A stretch of DNA of 64,000 nucleotides from Streptomyces sp. NWU339 (GCF_003143855.1 NZ_QFRK01000003.1:36734-100733), one strand, 5' to 3'. Counted from the stretch's first letter, positions 34,822 to 42,962 are shown. Notes: a model not told the origin generated them from the sequence alone. Numbers and translations are program-made.

Positions 34822-35223
34822 CTACGTCCCTCGGTTCGACTTGTATCGCTCGGGGAAGTCGGGGTGGTCCTGGTAAGGGAGTGTGAGGTCGAGTAGGTCG
34901 TCGCACGGCCAGAGGCCGCCGTCAAACCGGCAGTCATCACGGTTATCCCAGGGACGCTCGGAGTTGCCTTCGGCAGGACTGAGTGCGTGACGGCTCAGCA
35001 CACGTCGCTTGGCCTCGACTTCGCGCAGCACGCGGGCGGGGTCGTGCAGGGCCACGTGCTGCGCGATTGTGGGATGGAAGCCGGCGAGGTCCACCTGGCA
35101 GAAGTCGACTGTGCCCCCAGAGGCAGTCCACTCTCCGCAACACCCGGCCCCGTCGCAGCGCCGGGCCAGATCGGCCTCCTCGTCCAAGCGCGCATTGAGG
35201 AACACCACCAGGTCGTTGTTCAT
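34822..35223 (-). CDS. DUF6221 family protein
   Basis: 133 residues from an ATG at 35223 with GAGGAT nine bases upstream. It matches the DUF6221 pattern: MNNDLVVFLNARLDEEADLA, HVALHDPARVLREVEAKRRV and the closing LTLPYQDHPDFPERYK. A cysteine cluster (RRCDGAGCCGEW) lies near residues 22-32. These proteins are abundant in Streptomyces mobile elements and prophages; function unknown. It is a single-gene module directly beside a tRNA-Gly scar. Confidence 0.83.
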   Translation of the reverse strand: MNNDLVVFLNARLDEEADLARRCDGAGCCGEWTASGGTVDFCQVDLAGFHPTIAQHVALHDPARVLREVEAKRRVLSRHALSPAEGNSERPWDNRDDCRFDGGLWPCDDLLDLTLPYQDHPDFPERYKSNRGT

Positions 35224-35414
35224 GCGGGCATCCTCGACGATCGACCGGGCGCTGGCACTCGTTTTGCAACCGTCGCTTGCCTTCGGGCCCTGGACCAACA
35301 CGCTTTCCAAGTCTGTTGGTGGCCTCGGGGGCTGCGAACGGGACCGTTCACCTGCGTTCATGAGCGATCGGCCGTGGCAGCGACTGCCGTCCTCGGTCTC
35401 GTCTGAACGGCCGT

Positions 35415-35450
35415 GAACGGCGCTGAATGAGACGGAAACTGAGACGGACG
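35415..35450. repeat. Arm motif shared with scar 1
   Basis: TGAGACGGAAACTGAGACGG occurs here and, with one change, at 15635 beside the first tRNA-Gly scar. No tRNA part is visible at this copy. Confidence 0.5.
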
Positions 35451-35494
35451 GTGGAGCCGGGCTCGCTAGCATCCTCGCTGTTGAAGGGGGAGCC

Positions 35495-35824
35495 ATGGCG
35501 CTGGTCCGCAAGGGATCACGACGGATCGTTGTCGACGGCACGGCCTACCGCTGGCGGCTGCGAGGCAGACCGACGTACTTCCAGGGGATGGCCTGGTCAC
35601 CGTGTACGTTCGCGGTCGAGCGTGCGGACGCCCCGGGCGCGGTCCTCGTGGTGACGACCAACCAGCCGCATACGAGTAACTGGATCGGTCGTGAGGCCGA
35701 GCCTGTGTTGCCCTCTGGTGTTGCTGCGGCCATTCGGCTGGCCCTGCGTGAGGGGTGGACTCCGACGACTTCGGGCTCTGCGTTCCACATCGACGAGTCC
35801 GCCGGCTTCACACCCGGGTTCTGA
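35495..35824 (+). CDS. Conserved hypothetical protein
   Basis: 109 residues from an ATG with GAAGGGGGAG right upstream. It reads MALVRKGSRRIVVDGTAYRW, then SNWIGREAEPVLPSGVAAAI and REGWTPTTSGSAFHIDES. The combination of an RxxxVDGxxYRWRxR start and a GREAxPVLPS segment is common to a Streptomyces family without a known role. Soluble, single domain. It forms a one-gene module between two arms. Confidence 0.7.
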   Translation: MALVRKGSRRIVVDGTAYRWRLRGRPTYFQGMAWSPCTFAVERADAPGAVLVVTTNQPHTSNWIGREAEPVLPSGVAAAIRLALREGWTPTTSGSAFHIDESAGFTPGF

Positions 35825-36003
35825 ACGCAGCAGGGAAGAGCCGGGGCCTGGGCATCAGCCGACGACAGTCAGCCCCGACGGCGGGCGCGTCGACCGATCG
35901 GGCGCGTGTGTGCCTCGCTGCACCCCCGCCAGCCCCAGCCACGCTGCCGGCCGTCGACCAGAGAGGCCGCGGCGGCCAGTCCGGGAGCACACCTCCTGAG
36001 CCA

Positions 36004-36140
36004 TCAGCTTGGGAAGCTGCGAGCATTCGGGGCCGGATTGGGCACTGACCTGGGCGAACGGTCCCGGCGGGCTCGGCTGCTTTCACCGTGGTTCCCCGCT
36101 GTTCCCCGCTCGATCTGGTGCGCTTGTGGTGCGCTCGACC
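36004..36140 (-). repeat. tRNA-Gly(CCC) anticodon-arm scar 4 with arm
   Basis: 36004-36019 TCAGCTTGGGAAGCTG is the anticodon stem-loop of tRNA-Gly(CCC) on the minus strand without T-arm or acceptor. The right arm (GCTTTCACCGTGGTTCCCCG followed by CTCGATCTGGTGCGCTTGTG) closely resembles that of scar 3. 35825-36003 shows no gene. Confidence 0.65.
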
Positions 36141-36222
36141 ATGGACGGGATCACCCCTGCCCAGGCGGCAGGGCCGCCGACAGATGTGAGTGCCAGCCAT
36201 GCCACCGGGCACTGGCATCCAA

Positions 36223-36750
36223 TCAGGACGCTTCCATCGCCGCGCGTGCCGCGTCGACGAACCGTCCCAGGCACCGCAGGTACGTCCCCTGCACCTCGTC
36301 GAAGCGGGCACGCGCGTCCGCGTCATCGCAGGTGATGGGCCACAAGCACCGGCTGGTCTCCCGCGCTGCGTTCAGGACGGCTTGGGCCGCTTCGGCGGTG
36401 GCGGACGGCCCTTCCAGGACGACGACACGGACGCTGTGCATGAGAGGGTCGTAGGCCTCGCGCAGCTCCGAACGTAATTCCTCGAAGCGCGTCAGCTGCT
36501 GGTCCGGGTCGGTGATCTGGTGGAACGCGTCCAGGACCCTCCGGTACAACTCACCGACGATGTGAGTGTGTCCCATCAGCTCCAGGTATGCGGCCCGTCG
36601 CAGCTCGCGCACCTGTCCCCGGTGCTGGGCCTGTGCCGAGGCCTCAGCCTGGACCCGGGCGGCCCGCACGTTCCCTAGGTTGGTCACCCAGCTCGCAAAC
36701 ATGGCTGTACCGCCGGTAAAGGCCGCGACCCACACCGCGCTGTCCCCCAT
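36223..36750 (-). CDS. Conserved hypothetical protein with N-terminal membrane segment
   Basis: 175 residues from MGDSAVWVAAFTGGTAMFAS. One short N-terminal hydrophobic segment is followed by a long, charged, mostly helical cytoplasmic part (VRAARVQAEASAQAQHRGQV, RRAAYLELMGHTHIVGELYR, then LREAYDPLMHSVRVVVLEGP). The type is common in Streptomyces accessory DNA; role unknown. No strong ribosome binding site precedes 36750. It is a one-gene module between a tRNA-Gly scar and a tRNA-Arg scar, and the open frame extending upstream is the scar itself. Confidence 0.68.
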   Translation of the reverse strand: MGDSAVWVAAFTGGTAMFASWVTNLGNVRAARVQAEASAQAQHRGQVRELRRAAYLELMGHTHIVGELYRRVLDAFHQITDPDQQLTRFEELRSELREAYDPLMHSVRVVVLEGPSATAEAAQAVLNAARETSRCLWPITCDDADARARFDEVQGTYLRCLGRFVDAARAAMEAS

Positions 36751-36786
36751 GCCGATCAGTGTCGACGAGGTCCCGACCTTCTGTCG

Positions 36787-36935
36787 AGGGCGCCTTGCGA
36801 CACCCGCTTTAGGAGTTCGATCACCGGGCCGTGCGGCATGCTCTGTGCGCATGACGCTGACAGTCCCCGGTGCTCCTGCGACTGTTCCGGTCCGTTGCTG
36901 TCTGGGGACGTTGATGTCATCTGCTGATGTCAACT
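36787..36935 (-). repeat. tRNA-Arg(CCT) anticodon-side scar with arm
   Basis: On the minus strand GATCGAACTCCTAAAGCGGG is identical to the scar at 33.7 kb, but homology to the tRNA ends after GTGTCGCA. About 100 bases to the right is the arm GTTGATGTCATCTGCTGATG, matching the one at 33.8 kb in position and sequence. Confidence 0.55.
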
Positions 36936-37175
36936 CGCGGAGCGTCGACGCCTTGCCAGTCGCCGTAGCCTACGGCGGCGCTGTCCCGCTGCGCGCTGCT
37001 GAGCTCTCACGATGGCGACTGTCTGCGGATCACTGATTAGGTCGTAGTCATGCATCAGGAGCGCGTCGTCGTCCTCGGCGAGGAGGCATCGCAACGTGTT
37101 GATGTGACGCTCAGGGCTGACGAGTAGCCGCTTCGACTCCAGCCAGGCGGCCCGACCACCATCGTCTTCCAACAC
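36930..37175 (-). CDS. Small conserved hypothetical protein
   Basis: About 81 residues if started at the GTG at 37175 (GGTGG upstream). It reads AAWLESKRLLVSPERHINTL, then LLAEDDDALLMHDYDLISDP and QRAAGQRRRRLRRLARRRRS. The C-terminal tail is strongly basic and its last codons fall in the adjacent scar arm. Known as a recurrent Streptomyces family, unassigned. The upstream open frame to 37289 is arm sequence, so the start is uncertain. Confidence 0.5.
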   Translation of the reverse strand: MLEDDGGRAAWLESKRLLVSPERHINTLRCLLAEDDDALLMHDYDLISDPQTVAIVRAQQRAAGQRRRRLRRLARRRRSAS

Positions 37176-37219
37176 GGGACCACCGTAGTCAGCCGGCCCG
37201 GCGTCGTCACTCCAGTTCT

Positions 37220-37380
37220 CCGGGCTTAGGCATGGCGGTACCAGTGTCGCAGATCCAACCGGGTGACCTGGGGCTGCCGGTCGGGACACCTGTCGTTGGT
37301 GGTCGCTGTTGGTCGGCCTCGGGGGGCGTCGGACGGCCCAGGGACGGCCCAGGGATGGATCACCACCGCCCGGTCACGAG
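37220..37380. repeat. Attachment-type arm without tRNA
   Basis: GTCGCTGTTGGTCGGCCTCG and GGACGGCCCAGGGACGGCCC resemble 40800-40860, where the same words occur beside another small module. No gene from 37176 to the IS end. Confidence 0.4.
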
Positions 37381-37519
37381 CCCCCTTGGAGTGGGGCATG
37401 TCCCTGTCGTGCCACTTCACGACCCCCACCGCCCCCTTGCGCATCGCGATCACCGTGTGGACCCTTGCTCTTCTATGTAGTCAACACATACGGGCGTGGG
37501 GGGACCATGGCTACCCGTC

Positions 37520-38395
37520 TAAGGGCTGTCCCGTAACTGCTGGTCACGGTGAGATGGTCTTGCTGTGTCTGGTGTGATCACAGCGTCGGAGCCCTCCTGG
37601 ATAGCCCCGTTCACCGGGCTGAGCCCACGGCAGTTCGGCAAACTGATCACCGCACTGCGGCGCGAGGGCGCCGACCCGGTCCGCAGGGGCCGGCCGTGGA
37701 GCCTGCCGCTGGAGGACCGGGTCCTGCTGGTCGCCGCGTACTGGCGGACCAACCTGACTCTGCGCCAACTGGCCCCGCTGTTCGGGGTGTCCAAGTCCGC
37801 GGCCGACCGCATCATCGACCACCTCGGCCCGGCGCTCGCCCTCCAGCAACGCAAGCGGTTCCGCAAGGACACCGTCCTGATCGTGGACGGCACCCTGGTC
37901 CCTACCCGCGACCACCAGGTCGCCGAACAGTCCAAGAACTACCGGTACTCCACCAACCACCAGGTCGTCATCGACGCCGACACCCGCCTCGTCGTCGCGG
38001 TCGGCCGGCCACTGCCCGGCAACCGCAACGACTGCACGGCGTGGGACCTGTCCGGCGCGAAGGACGCCGTCGGCCGCACCACGGTGATCGCCGACGGCGG
38101 CTACCGGGGCACCGGCCTGGTCATCCCGCACCGCCGCGCACCCGGTCAGGCCGAGCTCCCGGCCTGGAAAGAAGACCACAACCGCTCCCACCGCAAGGTC
38201 CGCGCCCGCGTCGAGCACACCTTCGCCCGGATGAAGACCTGGAAGATCCTCCGCGACTGCCGCCTGAAAGGCGACGGTGTCTACCACGCCATGCTCGGCA
38301 TCGCCCGCCTCCACAACCTCACCCTCGCCGGGTGACCGGGAAACGACGCTGGTCAACCAGCATGCCGTAGATCATTTACGGGACAGCGCTTAGGG
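37520..38395 (+). mobile_element. Intact IS5-type insertion sequence
   Basis: About 876 bases. The ends are imperfect inverted repeats: CTAAGGGCTGTCCCGTAA from 37519 on the left and, read on the minus strand, CTAAGCGCTGTCCCGTAA from about 38393 on the right. A single transposase gene fills the element. No exact target duplication is seen; the CTAAG/CTTAG at the outer ends form part of the inverted repeat. It lies at the very start of the gene that continues at 38396. Confidence 0.82.
37565..38335 (+). CDS. IS5-family transposase
   Basis: 256 residues in one frame. An N-terminal helical DNA-binding part (LSPRQFGKLITALRREG, then TLRQLAPLFGVSKSAADRII) is followed by the DDE catalytic domain: LIVDGTLVPTRDH with the first aspartate, VIADGGYRGTG with the second and the EHTFARMKTWKILRD block with the glutamate. 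All three acidic residues appear present, so the enzyme may be active. Start ATG/GTG choice near 37565 is not decided by a strong ribosome binding site. Confidence 0.88.
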   Translation: MSGVITASEPSWIAPFTGLSPRQFGKLITALRREGADPVRRGRPWSLPLEDRVLLVAAYWRTNLTLRQLAPLFGVSKSAADRIIDHLGPALALQQRKRFRKDTVLIVDGTLVPTRDHQVAEQSKNYRYSTNHQVVIDADTRLVVAVGRPLPGNRNDCTAWDLSGAKDAVGRTTVIADGGYRGTGLVIPHRRAPGQAELPAWKEDHNRSHRKVRARVEHTFARMKTWKILRDCRLKGDGVYHAMLGIARLHNLTLAG

Positions 38396-38416
38396 ACCGT
38401 TGCTTTCTTCGAGATC

Positions 38417-39319
38417 GTGCGCGCCAAGGATTCTTTAAATGCGCGAATGCAAGAGACGAACTGGCAAATATTCCTTGAGAACTTGGGAAGGACCCCGGCA
38501 GTCGATCGCATCACAACGCACCGCAGTGACAGCTTCATCGGCCAGGCCGTGAGAGTAGAAGGACGTTTACACCTGCTGGTCGGCAGAATCGGAACTGGCG
38601 AACTCCAGACAGTAGATCTGGACCACGGACATATCGAAGATATCCGTCTCGAAGGGAACAAGGGAACGATTGACACGACGACGGTGTCATTCCTGGAGTA
38701 CGGCAATATCATTGGAGTACTCCAAGGGAAGCCCGGCTCTCCTCGAGCGGCGGCTATTCAGCGCTGGCTCAATTCATGCCAGATAGCAAATGACGAGATC
38801 GCCCTGTGGCCAGTCATAGCGAACAATGTGTGGGAGAAGCTAGAGAAGGCACAGGCCGTGCATAACTTTGAGTTCAGCTATCGCCCAAGCCCGGCAATCG
38901 CCCCACCGGAAGGAGAGGGTCTAGCAAGTTTCGTTCGCTTTGGGGACACCCGTTACCCGGACCACCGGATCACACTGAAGATCGAGATTCCCAAAAAGGG
39001 AGGGCCGGGTCCAGTCGCAAGACTCCGAGGACAACGCAGGCTGCAAAGCGACATTCAGTCGCTCATGTCTGAGTTGGGATACCTTGAGGGCCCCACCGGA
39101 GTGGACCGCGCGCAGGCACAGGTCACCCTTCCCAGCGAGGAAGGGGAAACAAGCGATGAGCCCTTGGACTTCATCAAGCACCACATCACGGCCAAGTGCC
39201 GGGTGGAGGTCAACGCAGCCGACGGGCGCCCCCGCTACGAAGCAAGTGTGGCTGCGATCATGCAGGTAGCAGAGGACAAGCGGCGCGACCTCAAGACTGC
39301 TGTCGGTGTCGGCCAGTAG
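38417..39319 (+). pseudogene. Lower-GC protein (possibly DUF6731-like), start displaced by IS5
   Basis: About 300 residues remain. Reading in frame back to the IS gives TVAFFEIVRAKDSLNARMQE, so the native start lay a few codons earlier; a candidate ATGGCTACCCGTC is seen at 37507 on the other side of the IS. The first GTG now available is 38417. The body (GRTPAVDRITTHRSD, GTIDTTTVSFLEYGNIIGVL, PRAAAIQRWLNSC) loosely recalls DUF6731 proteins; this is a weak call. GC is visibly lower than around it and rare TTA codons occur (for example in GRLHLLV). It lies 32 bases before a membrane-protein gene and they probably form one unit. Confidence 0.55.
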
Positions 39320-39351
39320 AGTCAGCCACCTCCACGTTGGGGGGTGATGCC

Positions 39352-39894
39352 GTGTCGGATGTCAGGTCTGCGTTGCGTCGACTTAAGGACGCATGGAGCG
39401 AGGTGCCCAGCGTTGACTGGGCCCTGGCTGCGCTGCTCGTGGGGGTCCATTTTGGTATCACTCATTGGGCTTCATGGCCCGGAATCATGGATGGCTTAAC
39501 AGCTGATCGACGGAAGGATTTATATACGACTGCCGCCTCAGTTTCCGCCCTCGTGGGTGGTTTCGGTACTGCCGCGATAGCGCAATACGCAAGTTCACAC
39601 GGTCGAGACATGCGGGAGCTGCGCAGGCGCTTCGGTAGTAGCCTCAGAAGGAACTGGTCCAGCATCCTTACGGGAATGTTAATCACTTCTTCGGGATGTC
39701 TCCTCCTGCTGTTGCTCGACAGGTCGAAATCCGCCGGTCATACCGCATGGGTCACAGAATTTCTACTAGTCCTTGGCGCGGCTAGGTCAATTAGGCTCGT
39801 TTGGCTCTTCAACATGCTGATCAGCGTCTCGGATCGAGATGCTCTGCAGCCAGAAAGGTCGCCTGCCTTGCAGTTTCGGAACAGAGATCCCTAG
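39352..39894 (+). CDS. Small membrane protein of a lower-GC two-gene unit
   Basis: 180 residues from a GTG at 39352 after GGGGTGAT. It has a helix near residues 17-32 (WALAALLVGVHFGITHW), a hydrophobic alanine/glycine segment (SVSALVGGFGTAAIAQY), a basic loop (RELRRRFGSSLRRNW) and a pair ILTGMLITSSGCLLLLLL and FLLVLGAARSIRLVWLF. Two TTA codons are seen (in DGLTADRR and GMLITSS), so expression may depend on the bldA leucyl tRNA. GC is low for the region, a sign of transfer. With the gene upstream it resembles soluble-plus-membrane pairs of defence systems, but nothing proves that role. Confidence 0.65.
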   Translation: MSDVRSALRRLKDAWSEVPSVDWALAALLVGVHFGITHWASWPGIMDGLTADRRKDLYTTAASVSALVGGFGTAAIAQYASSHGRDMRELRRRFGSSLRRNWSSILTGMLITSSGCLLLLLLDRSKSAGHTAWVTEFLLVLGAARSIRLVWLFNMLISVSDRDALQPERSPALQFRNRDP

Positions 39895-40231
39895 GTTGCA
39901 GTCGCAGGGCCTGTTAGGTCGGCGGAGCGGTTTTGGGCTGGAGTCTCAATAGCCGAGTCAAGCCGGCGGGGCGCCGCCCATCGTTTGAGGGCGACGCCCC
40001 ACCTGGGACAGGTTCGAGCCTCATCCTTATCAGGTCGATCATGGGGTGTTGGCGACATCGGTCAACCCGCCGAAGTCCTCGGCTGATCGTCCGGTGAGGT
40101 TCAACGCCGACCGTCTGTGTCCGCGTCTGTTGGTGTCAGCCGTTGATGTCAGGCGCTCGGCGCCCTCTTGACAGATCTCAGCCTGACCTGATGCGGCTGG
40201 CTCAGTCGGCCCGTCGGTTCAGAGCCAACCC
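39895..40231. other. Gap with arm-like sequence
   Basis: 337 bases without a gene. 40125-40160 contains TTGGTGTCAGCCGTTGATGT, related to the arms of the tRNA-Arg scars. A T-arm-like GGTTCGAGCC at 40012 lacks a matching acceptor. Confidence 0.4.
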
Positions 40232-40411
40232 TTACTTCTTCTTCGGCGGGTCGTCGAAGAAACCGATGTACCCCTTGCCCCCGCAAGAGCTACATTCGCC
40301 ATCGCCTCCACACAGCTTGCACCTGGTGTCGAAGAAGCCATCGACTCGGCCGGTGCCCTCGCACTTGCGACACTTGCCCTTGTTTTTCCTGCATGACTCA
40401 CACCGGCCCAC
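40232..40411 (-). CDS. Small CxxC zinc-finger protein (DnaJ-type knuckles)
   Basis: 59 residues from a GTG at 40411 with GAGAGGA upstream. It reads VGRCESCRKNKGKCRKCEGT, then DTRCKLCGGDGECSSCGGKG and ends FFDDPPKKK. Ten cysteines in CxxC pairs, several in the form CxxCxGxG, look like the zinc-binding knuckles of DnaJ. Probable zinc binding; the protein may chaperone or bind RNA/DNA, which I cannot decide. A one-gene module between two arms. Confidence 0.7.
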   Translation of the reverse strand: MGRCESCRKNKGKCRKCEGTGRVDGFFDTRCKLCGGDGECSSCGGKGYIGFFDDPPKKK

Positions 40412-40974
40412 GGCGTTTCCTCTCACTTGTCGACCGCTGGCACACCAAACGTCTCTCTGGGTCTCGCGGTACACAAGAGGCGTACAGAGCATGCGTGATG
40501 CACGCAATGCTGCACATCGAAGCTCTACCAGCGCAGAGGGGCGCACGGCAGGGTCAGCCCGGAGCATGAGGGTGAAAGAGGGGGAGGAGGCCGCCCCCGC
40601 ATTCCCGAGCCCCACGACTACGCCCTTGGTGGGTCGCCATCTGGATCAGCGCGGCGCGGATGACCTCACGGCCGGTGGAGTCTCAATGGGCGAGTCAAGC
40701 TCCATCGAGTGCGATCAGTAGCCGAAGAAGTGAAGGGCCGGGTCTCTGACCTGCGGCCGTGCAATCGATCAACGCTGCGACCTGCGACTTGGCTGTCGCT
40801 AGTTGTCAGCGTTGGTCGTCGTTGAGTACCCCCGCACGGCCCAGGGACGGCCCGGCCTCCGTGTTCTGCTGTGGCCAGCCTGGTGCCGAGAGCTCGGACG
40901 GCCCGGGCTGACGAGCGAGCAGTGTAGATATGTGGTCTTGTCGGCCCGGGGGCAACTGTCGGTATGGTCGGCGG
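40412..40974. repeat. Spacer carrying an attachment-type arm
   Basis: 563 bases without a convincing gene. 40740-40910 contains the arm words TGACCTGCGGCCGTGCAATC, GTCAGCGTTGGTCGTCGTTG and GCCCAGGGACGGCCC, the last shared with 37.3 kb. The part before 40740 is the region upstream of the zinc-finger gene. Confidence 0.4.
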
Positions 40975-41265
40975 ATGATCAACATGGTGGTGCGCGGGGA
41001 CCTGGGGAAGACCGTGGCTCGTGCCCAGGGTGGACTGGAGTGGACGGACCTTTTTCCTGCGCTGGACCCGGTGACCTTCCCGATGCTGTGGGCCTTGAGT
41101 CCTTACGGGGATGCCGTCTTCAATGAGCGACAGGTGCCGTTGCTGCTCGCGGAACTTGATCGACTTCCCGAAGCCTATGGCGGTGCCTGGGTAGATCAGG
41201 CCCGCGAGTTGTGCCAGGTCGTTCAGAGCGGAACACACCGATATCTCTGGTTCGTCGGCGACTGA
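40975..41265 (+). CDS. Conserved hypothetical protein abutting a tRNA-Ser scar
   Basis: 96 residues from MINMVVRGDLGKTVARAQGG, then FPALDPVTFPMLWALSPYGD and REL-CQVVQSGTHRYLWFVGD at the end. It is soluble, with no motif I recognise. The stop at 41263-41265 is only a few bases before the tRNA-Ser 3' half, so the coding sequence runs right up to the attachment core. This position is typical for the last gene of an element integrated in a tRNA gene. Confidence 0.6.
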   Translation: MINMVVRGDLGKTVARAQGGLEWTDLFPALDPVTFPMLWALSPYGDAVFNERQVPLLLAELDRLPEAYGGAWVDQARELCQVVQSGTHRYLWFVGD

Positions 41266-41267
41266 GC

Positions 41268-41328
41268 GATCTTGAAAACCGTCGTAGCAGCGACACCACC
41301 GTGGGTTCAAATCCCACCGCCTCCGCTC
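41268..41328 (+). repeat. tRNA-Ser(TGA) 3'-half scar
   Basis: The sequence runs from the anticodon loop (TCTTGAAAACCG) through a shortened variable arm to GTGGGTTCAAATCCCACC and the acceptor GCCTCCGC, an intact T-arm and acceptor of a serine tRNA. The 5' half, which should pair with GCCTCCGC, is absent. It is thus an attachment-site remnant rather than a working tRNA. Confidence 0.8.
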
Positions 41329-41342
41329 GACGAGCAGTGAAA

Positions 41343-41380
41343 ACGGCCCCTGACCAGGGAGACTCGGTCAGGGGCCGTTC
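41343..41380 (+). terminator. 14-bp hairpin downstream of tRNA-Ser scar
   Basis: AACGGCCCCTGACC (41343-41356) pairs exactly with GGTCAGGGGCCGTT (41367-41380). It is the usual Streptomyces terminator behind a tRNA gene, preserved with the scar. Right of it, 41395-41470 carries another arm (GTTGTTCCCCGTGGTTTCCC, then GGGCACGCGTGGGGCACGG). 41470-41731 shows no gene; GGGTTGCTG repeats occur at 41540-41568. Confidence 0.8.
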
Positions 41381-41731
41381 TCATGTCCGGCCACCGTCGC
41401 TGCCCGTTGTTCCCCGTGGTTTCCCGCTCGACCGGGCACGCGTGGGGCACGGCTACCTTCTGATCCGTAGCTCTGAAGAGATCGGTCATCAGAGGTCACA
41501 CCGGCTGCCGGGAGAGCAGCGAGGGCCAGCGTTGGACGCTGCTGGTTGCTGGGGTTGCTGGGGTTGCTGTATTTCTCTGCTGTGCAGCCGAACACAGGAT
41601 GCCGATTACGCACGCCACGCTCGTACGGCCACCCCGCGAGCCGCCACTTACTCGCACCGGTTCGGCATCTGCCTCGGGCGCCCCCGCGCACCTGTTGTCG
41701 GAGCAACGTGACCGATTTCCGTCAAAGCGGA

Positions 41732-42100
41732 TCAATAAGGCCTGTTTCCGTTCGTGCAGATGTAATTGAAGTAAATATGTGAAGAGAAATCGCTACTGAA
41801 CCCGCCAGAGGGGAGCGTCCGCAGTGGTTCGTTTTCATGCCAGAGTACTGCGGTGACCGGCAAATGACTGATGTACGATCGTTTAAATTGGTGGCTGGGC
41901 TTAATCCAGACGCAGGCGTTGGTGCTTGCGCTGATGAGTCTCCCACCAGTGAATTTGGCGTTGTCCCAGAGGCAGAGATTTGCAGATGGGCAACTGCCGT
42001 CGGTGCTGGCGGCGTGCGCGGCCGTAGAGGTTGCCATCGTGCCCCCGACAGCCAAGGCGAGCGCCGATGCACTCAATATGACTTTCCGCCATCTATTCAT
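41732..42100 (-). CDS. Secreted peptidase-inhibitor family I36 protein
   Basis: 122 residues from an ATG at 42100 with AGAGG eight bases upstream. A signal peptide (MNRWRKVILSASALALAVGG, cleavage near AHAAS) is followed by the I36 core GSCPSANLCLWDNAKFTGG and WIKPSHQFKRSYISH, and a final cysteine in FNYICTNGNRPY. Family I36 includes Streptomyces metalloprotease inhibitors of the SMPI type; many secreted small members have no measured target. Three cysteines are visible in the mature part. The DNA around is less GC-rich than the average here. Confidence 0.82.
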   Translation of the reverse strand: MNRWRKVILSASALALAVGGTMATSTAAHAASTDGSCPSANLCLWDNAKFTGGRLISASTNACVWIKPSHQFKRSYISHLPVTAVLWHENEPLRTLPSGGFSSDFSSHIYFNYICTNGNRPY

Positions 42101-42692
42101 GGAACGCCTCTTTCCAGATCGATCCACTGTGCCGCGCGACTACTTGAGTGGCTATTCGTAACGCGCGTGCTCAGAAGGTCAGTTGATGTCGTGTCCTGAA
42201 GCTACTCATCAGCTCCGATGAAGTCCAGCCCCCTGATCTACTACGGAGCGCCACCTTTCCGGATTTACCCGGCAGTCAGCCCTCGCTTGAATCGGGACGA
42301 GCAGTCCAGGGTGGGCGTAGCCCATCGCGCAGCGACGCCGCAGGTACCCGTATAGGGAGGAACGATCCGAACCCTAAATTGACGGGCGAATCCGGGACGC
42401 AGCGGCCATCGATGTTGAGAGCTCGGTATCAGCGGCTTGACGTAGGAGAATCCTATGTGGGCTGCCCAAAACCTCGGAGCTCCGGCCGCCCCAGCCACGG
42501 ATTATCGAGCATCCCGCTGCGCGGCGCTGAAGGCGTGCGACCGGCGAGGGCCGCCTTGACTGCTAAATGCGGGGGCAAGTGGGCTTGCACATGTTGTGGT
42601 GACTGGTCCTTATGGGTCAAACCAAGCAGAATGCTGCGCCCCACTGGCAATGGAGAGGGGAAGCGATCCGCCGCCACCGCCCTCCCAGTTCC
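42101..42692. other. Gap without recognisable gene
   Basis: About 590 bases. Short open frames exist on both strands but none resembles a known family or has a good ribosome binding site. Confidence 0.4.
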
Positions 42693-42962
42693 CATCCCGT
42701 CCGCCGTCGACCCACACACCGTGGAGCGGGCGTGGTCCAGGGCGTCAAGGTGGAGCGCGCCACTGTACGAACGACCTGGACGCCCTGGGCCGCGTCTGCT
42801 CGGCTCTGCCTGGGTCGACGGTGGACGGGATGGGAGCACCCCGCGCACGCTACTTCGGGCCCGCACTCGGCGACGGCGCCCCCTCCATCCCGGTGCCGGC
42901 CGATCCCCCGCCGGAGGCATCGTCTTTGACCGTGGGCCGCTCTGTGCGGTGATCGACTCATG
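42693..42962 (+). repeat. Dispersed repeat, copy B (parts 1 and 2 contiguous)
   Basis: 42693-42784 resembles 17741-17830 and 42842-42962 resembles 17297-17420. Here part 1 is followed by part 2, whereas in copy A part 2 comes first and the RelE/IstB remnant lies between. No coding frame is convincing. From 42963 to 43147 there is purine-rich, repetitive GGAGCGGAGC-type sequence and the end of the next minus-strand gene. Confidence 0.65.

Noticed and set aside
40012..40022. T-arm-like GGTTCGAGCC as a further tRNA scar
   Set aside because: No acceptor or anticodon arm can be drawn around it.
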